A stretch of 64,000 nt of DNA, from NCBI RefSeq assembly GCF_018613835.1, contig NZ_JAGGPM010000001.1, forward strand, positions 93,495 to 157,494. Reading direction: 5' to 3'. Shown here piece after piece: positions 60,788 through 64,000 of this stretch. This DNA is from Arthrobacter sp. ISL-5. Lineage in GTDB: Bacteria > Actinomycetota > Actinomycetes > Actinomycetales > Micrococcaceae. The notes beneath the pieces are model-generated. The model ran no database searches. It was not told where the DNA came from and saw only the letters and a list, made by a program, of their open reading frames with translations. Positions within the stretch are counted from its first letter, which is position 1. Every line of letters starts with the position of its first letter. Position numbers and translations under genes: made by a program.

Positions 60788-62305
60788 ATGAACCAGTACG
60801 TCATTGCCATCGATCAGGGCACCACCAGCTCCCGCGCCATCATTTTTGACCACAGCGGAAACATCGTCTCCAGCGGCCAGAAGGAACACGAACAAATCTT
60901 TCCCCAGGCCGGCTGGGTGGAACACAACCCCGTTGAAATCTGGGACAACATCCGCGAGGTCATCGGCTCGGCGCTGTCCAAGGCCAACCTGACCCGCCAC
61001 GACATCGCCGCGGTGGGCATCACCAACCAGCGCGAAACCGCCGTCGTCTGGGACAAGAACACCGGCGCCCCGGTCTACAACGCCATCGTCTGGCAGGACA
61101 CCCGCACCCAGGACATCGTCGACAAACTCGCCGCCGACGGCGGCGTCGACCGTTTCAAACACAAGGTCGGCCTGCCCCTGGCCACGTACTTCTCCGGCAC
61201 CAAGATCAAATGGATCCTGGACAACGTCGACGGCGCAAGGGCCAAGGCCGAAGCCGGGGACCTGCTCTTCGGCACCACGGACTCCTGGGTGACCTGGAAC
61301 CTGACCGGCGGCAGCACCGACGGCGGCATTCACATCACCGACGTCACCAACGCCTCCCGCACCCTGTTCATGGACCTGGAAACGCTGGCCTGGGATGAAG
61401 ACATCCTGGAAGTTTTCGGTGTGCCCGGGTCCATGATGCCCGAAATCAGGTCCTCCTCCGAGGTCTACGGCACCGTCCACACCTCCCAGCTGCTGCGCGG
61501 AGTGCCCATTTCCGGCATCCTCGGCGACCAGCAGGCAGCCACCTTCGGCCAGGCCGCGTTCGACCAGGGTGAAGCCAAAAACACCTACGGCACCGGCTGC
61601 TTCCTCATCTTCAACACCGGCGAGGAAATCGTCCACTCCAAGAACGGACTGCTGACCACCCTCGGCTACCAGCTCGGCGACGCGGCGCCGCACTACGCGC
61701 TGGAAGGATCCATCGCCGTCACCGGATCCCTGATCCAGTGGCTGCGGGACAACCTCGGCATGATCAGCAGCGCCCCCGAAGTGGAAACCCTCGCGGCCGC
61801 CGTCAAGGACAACGGCGGCGTCTACATCGTCCCGGCGTTCTCCGGACTCTTCGCCCCGTACTGGCGTTCCGACGCCCGCGGCGCCATCGTGGGCCTGACC
61901 CGGTTCGTCAACAAAAACCACATCGCCCGCGCGGCGCTCGAAGCCACCGCCTTCCAGACCAGGGAGGTGCTCGACGCCGTCAACGCCGATTCCGGCGTCC
62001 CGCTCACGGAACTGAAGGTCGACGGCGGCATGGTCGCCAACGACGCCCTCATGCAGTTCCAGGCGGACATCCTCGGCGTGGCCGTCGTCCGTCCGAAGGT
62101 CGTGGAAACCACAGCCCTGGGTGCCGCCTATGCGGCCGGCCTGGCCGTGGGATTCTGGAAGGACCTGGGCGAGCTCACCGCCAACTGGGGCGAGGACAAG
62201 CGCTGGACACCGAAAATGGACGACGCCGAGCGTTTCCGCCAGCTCCGCCTCTGGAAAAAGGCCGTCACCAAATCCATGGACTGGGTAGACGAGGATGTGA
62301 AGTAG
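60788..62305 (+). CDS. glpK: Glycerol kinase
   Basis: 505 residues, FGGY family; converts glycerol and ATP to glycerol-3-phosphate. N-terminal [68 protein letters not shown] and the C-terminal [27 protein letters not shown] lies six bases upstream of ATG 60788. A hairpin follows the stop. Confidence 0.97.
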   Translation: MNQYVIAIDQGTTSSRAIIFDHSGNIVSSGQKEHEQIFPQAGWVEHNPVEIWDNIREVIGSALSKANLTRHDIAAVGITNQRETAVVWDKNTGAPVYNAIVWQDTRTQDIVDKLAADGGVDRFKHKVGLPLATYFSGTKIKWILDNVDGARAKAEAGDLLFGTTDSWVTWNLTGGSTDGGIHITDVTNASRTLFMDLETLAWDEDILEVFGVPGSMMPEIRSSSEVYGTVHTSQLLRGVPISGILGDQQAATFGQAAFDQGEAKNTYGTGCFLIFNTGEEIVHSKNGLLTTLGYQLGDAAPHYALEGSIAVTGSLIQWLRDNLGMISSAPEVETLAAAVKDNGGVYIVPAFSGLFAPYWRSDARGAIVGLTRFVNKNHIARAALEATAFQTREVLDAVNADSGVPLTELKVDGGMVANDALMQFQADILGVAVVRPKVVETTALGAAYAAGLAVGFWKDLGELTANWGEDKRWTPKMDDAERFRQLRLWKKAVTKSMDWVDEDVK

Positions 62306-62307
62306 GG

Positions 62308-62343
62308 CCCGGCCGCCCCCGCCAGACAGCGGCGGCGGCCGGG
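62308..62343 (+). terminator. Hairpin terminator after glpK
   Basis: 10-bp arms CCCGGCCGCC (62308-62317) and GGCGGCCGGG (62334-62343), two bases past the glpK stop; no T-run. It may separate glpK from glpX. Confidence 0.75.
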
Positions 62344-62524
62344 AGCCTATTCCGTGCAGGTGGCGCCTGCGGGCCGCCACCTGCACGCCCTCGCGCCGGA
62401 AACCGGCCCAAAGGCCGGCGCTCCAGTTGCCAAGGCTTCCGGCAACGGCCCCGCCCAGGAACACAGATCCGCCGCACGCTGACCGCCACGCATCCCCCCA
62501 CTACCGTTCAAGAATGAGGTCGCT

Positions 62525-63562
62525 ATGTCCGACGCTTCCAGATCAACCCGCTATTCAATCCTGTCCCCGGCGCTGGCCGTGGGCGACGACGAACCCGACC
62601 GGAACCTGGCGCTGGAACTCGTCCGCGTGACCGAAGCGGCCGCCATTGCCGGTGGCCACTGGGTCGGATTCGGCGACAAAAACAAGGCCGACGGCGCTGC
62701 CGTGGACGCCATGCGTTCCCTGCTGTCCACCGTCCATTTCAACGGCGTCGTCGTCATCGGTGAAGGCGAAAAGGACGAAGCGCCCATGCTGTACAACGGT
62801 GAGCACGTCGGTGACGGCACCGGCCCCGAATGTGACGTCGCCGTGGACCCCATCGACGGAACCCGCCTGGCTGCCCTGGGCATCAACAACGCCCTCGCCG
62901 TCCTTGCCGTGGCCGAGCGCGGCACCATGTTCGATCCCTCCGCCGTCTTCTATATGGAGAAGCTGGTCACCGGGCCGGAAGCCGCGGACGTCGTGGACCT
63001 GCGGCTGCCGGTCAAGCAGAACCTGCACCTCATCGCCAAGGCCAAGGGCGTCAAAACTAACCAGCTCAACGTCATGGTCCTGGACCGCGACCGCCACCGC
63101 GGGCTGGTGGAGGAAATCCGCGAGGCCGGTGCCCGAACCAAATTCATCATGGATGGCGACGTCGCCGGCGCGATCGCGGCCGCGCGCTCCGGCACCGGGG
63201 TCGACGCGCTTATGGGAATCGGCGGAACGCCGGAAGGGATCGTAACAGCCTGCGCCATCAAGACGCTCGGCGGCGTGATCCAGGGCCGGCTGTGGCCGAC
63301 TAACGATGACGAGAAGCAGAAGGCCATCGACGCCGGCCATGACCTGGACCGCGTCCTTTCCACGAACGACCTCGTCACCGGCGACAACTGCTACTTCGCG
63401 GCCACCGGTATCACAGACGGCGACCTCCTCCGGGGTGTCCGCTACGCCAAGGACAAGGTGCTGACCCAGTCGATCGTGATGCGGTCCAAATCAGGCACCG
63501 TCCGCTTCGTCGGCGGCGAGCATCAGGCCCACAAGTGGGAATCCTATTCCCGCCAGAGCTAG
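62525..63562 (+). CDS. glpX: Class II fructose-1,6-bisphosphatase
   Basis: 345 residues. Hydrolyses fructose-1,6-bisphosphate to fructose-6-phosphate in gluconeogenesis, which growth on glycerol needs. Metal-site motifs [40 protein letters not shown], and [42 protein letters not shown] 62525 lies after AATGAGG. It sits about 220 bases after glpK and has its own hairpin after the stop. Confidence 0.95.
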   Translation: MSDASRSTRYSILSPALAVGDDEPDRNLALELVRVTEAAAIAGGHWVGFGDKNKADGAAVDAMRSLLSTVHFNGVVVIGEGEKDEAPMLYNGEHVGDGTGPECDVAVDPIDGTRLAALGINNALAVLAVAERGTMFDPSAVFYMEKLVTGPEAADVVDLRLPVKQNLHLIAKAKGVKTNQLNVMVLDRDRHRGLVEEIREAGARTKFIMDGDVAGAIAAARSGTGVDALMGIGGTPEGIVTACAIKTLGGVIQGRLWPTNDDEKQKAIDAGHDLDRVLSTNDLVTGDNCYFAATGITDGDLLRGVRYAKDKVLTQSIVMRSKSGTVRFVGGEHQAHKWESYSRQS

Positions 63563-63576
63563 CCACTGAACCTCAA

Positions 63577-63610
63577 CAGGCGACGCATTCCAACCGGACT
63601 GCGTCGCCTG
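63577..63610. terminator. Hairpin terminator after glpX
   Basis: Perfect 11-bp arms CAGGCGACGCA (63577-63587) and TGCGTCGCCTG (63600-63610) around a 12-base loop, 14 bases past the glpX stop; no T-run. Confidence 0.75.
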
Positions 63611-63746
63611 GTGAGTTCCGTGCGTCATTGCGGAGTTTTCGCAGAGCCGGCGGGTGGGCTGGCAGCGACCGTAGACAAACAGATTGGCCTGTGAACTCGC
63701 CGGCATCGAATATTGACGACGCCGATCAACGGTTAGTGGCCCAGCC

Positions 63747-63908
63747 ATGTCGATGGAGCTGCCCTCTGACCGCGCGATCCGTGCGGCGCATGAGCGGCTA
63801 GAAGCAGGCGACTTGCGCGGAAGGCTCGTACTCGACTTCAGCGGCTTAACTGCGGTTAACCTCCAAAGCGGCCTTAGCCTTGATCCACCGATCTGCCTGG
63901 TTGGATGA
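63747..63908 (+). pseudogene. C-terminal scrap of an MDR (quinone-reductase-like) enzyme
   Basis: A 53-codon frame reads ELPSDRAIRAAHERLEAGDL, RGRLVLDFSGL, the last helix and strand of zinc-type dehydrogenases (AHxRLExGxLRGRLVLDF), then 20 unrelated residues. The rest of the gene is missing. From 63909 to the window end a frame reads WLDDLIPVSAVFRAEGVPER and stays open, but it cannot be judged. Confidence 0.4.
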
Positions 63909-64000
63909 TCTGATTCCGGTTTCGGCGGTTTTTCGGGCTGAGGGCGTGCCGGAGCGCCGGGCCTCGCTGCCGTTGGGTGTTCCACTGGTGGTTCCTGGTT

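Noticed and set aside
60731..62464. Long open frame on the minus strand (577 codons)
   Set aside because: Antisense shadow of glpK caused by high G+C; Gly/Val/Asp-rich and without domains.
8566..64000. Island bounded by a second tRNA-Ser 3' end copy (attR)
   Set aside because: I found no second copy of the tRNA 3' end by eye in the window; the far edge may lie outside.

Overview
The window looks like a chromosomal stretch of a high-G+C actinobacterium of the Micrococcaceae, most like Arthrobacter or Pseudarthrobacter. This is inferred from base composition, gene families and gene order; no database was searched.

Layout. 1-8.7 kb is ordinary core sequence: the tail of a GT39-type transferase (frameshifted), a HAD phosphatase, a VOC protein, upp, a PAP2 phosphatase, tadA, a winged-helix protein, a tight three-gene operon (zinc-type dehydrogenase, divergent pterin-synthase-like protein, GT4 glycosyltransferase) and tRNA-Ser(CGA). 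From 8.7 to about 26 kb the content turns accessory: two lipoproteins, a GNAT gene, a serine resolvase, and a TetR / SnoaL-like / aldo-keto reductase / MFS / SDR / carboxymuconolactone-decarboxylase-like cassette. The cassette is bounded by inverted copies of a resolvase-site-like repeat; a third copy lies at 25.3 kb. Further on are a DHFR-like protein, an SRAP (HMCES/YedK) protein and an 825-residue protein fusing an ER-type signal peptidase to what looks like its own secreted Ig-like substrate.

26-30 kb holds an HPt-like protein without the phosphoacceptor His, a secreted GH26 hydrolase, a membrane GT2 synthase and, directly behind it, a 51-residue LAXTG surface peptide. 30-34 kb is a decay zone: a broken TIR-like nucleotide-binding defence gene, a 540-bp inverted-repeat element carrying a truncated tyrosine recombinase, and other broken genes. 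36-40.5 kb is a coherent two-armed Asp23/Gls24 envelope-stress locus: an ECF sigma factor, a protein joining an anti-sigma-like zinc motif to an Asp23-like domain, two to three further Asp23-like proteins, and three membrane partners (DUF2273-, DUF6286- and AmaP-like). 40.6-48.5 kb carries a SUKH-like protein, small membrane proteins, an intact IS21-family element with a 5-bp target duplication inside a gene, a tandem paralogue pair, STAS-type genes and a DNA-ligase fragment.

48.8-63.6 kb is carbon metabolism: a glgP-type alpha-glucan phosphorylase, PfkB sugar kinases (one intact, one decayed, one remnant), a ruined sugar-binding protein, and the glycerol cluster glpD-glpF-glpK followed by glpX. 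A 364-bp direct repeat copies the glpD upstream region and 5' end to 48.9 kb.

Throughout, many genes are broken by single-base frameshifts, stops or truncation. Some decay is clearly real (IS insertion, chimeric junctions); single-base indels could also be sequence errors.
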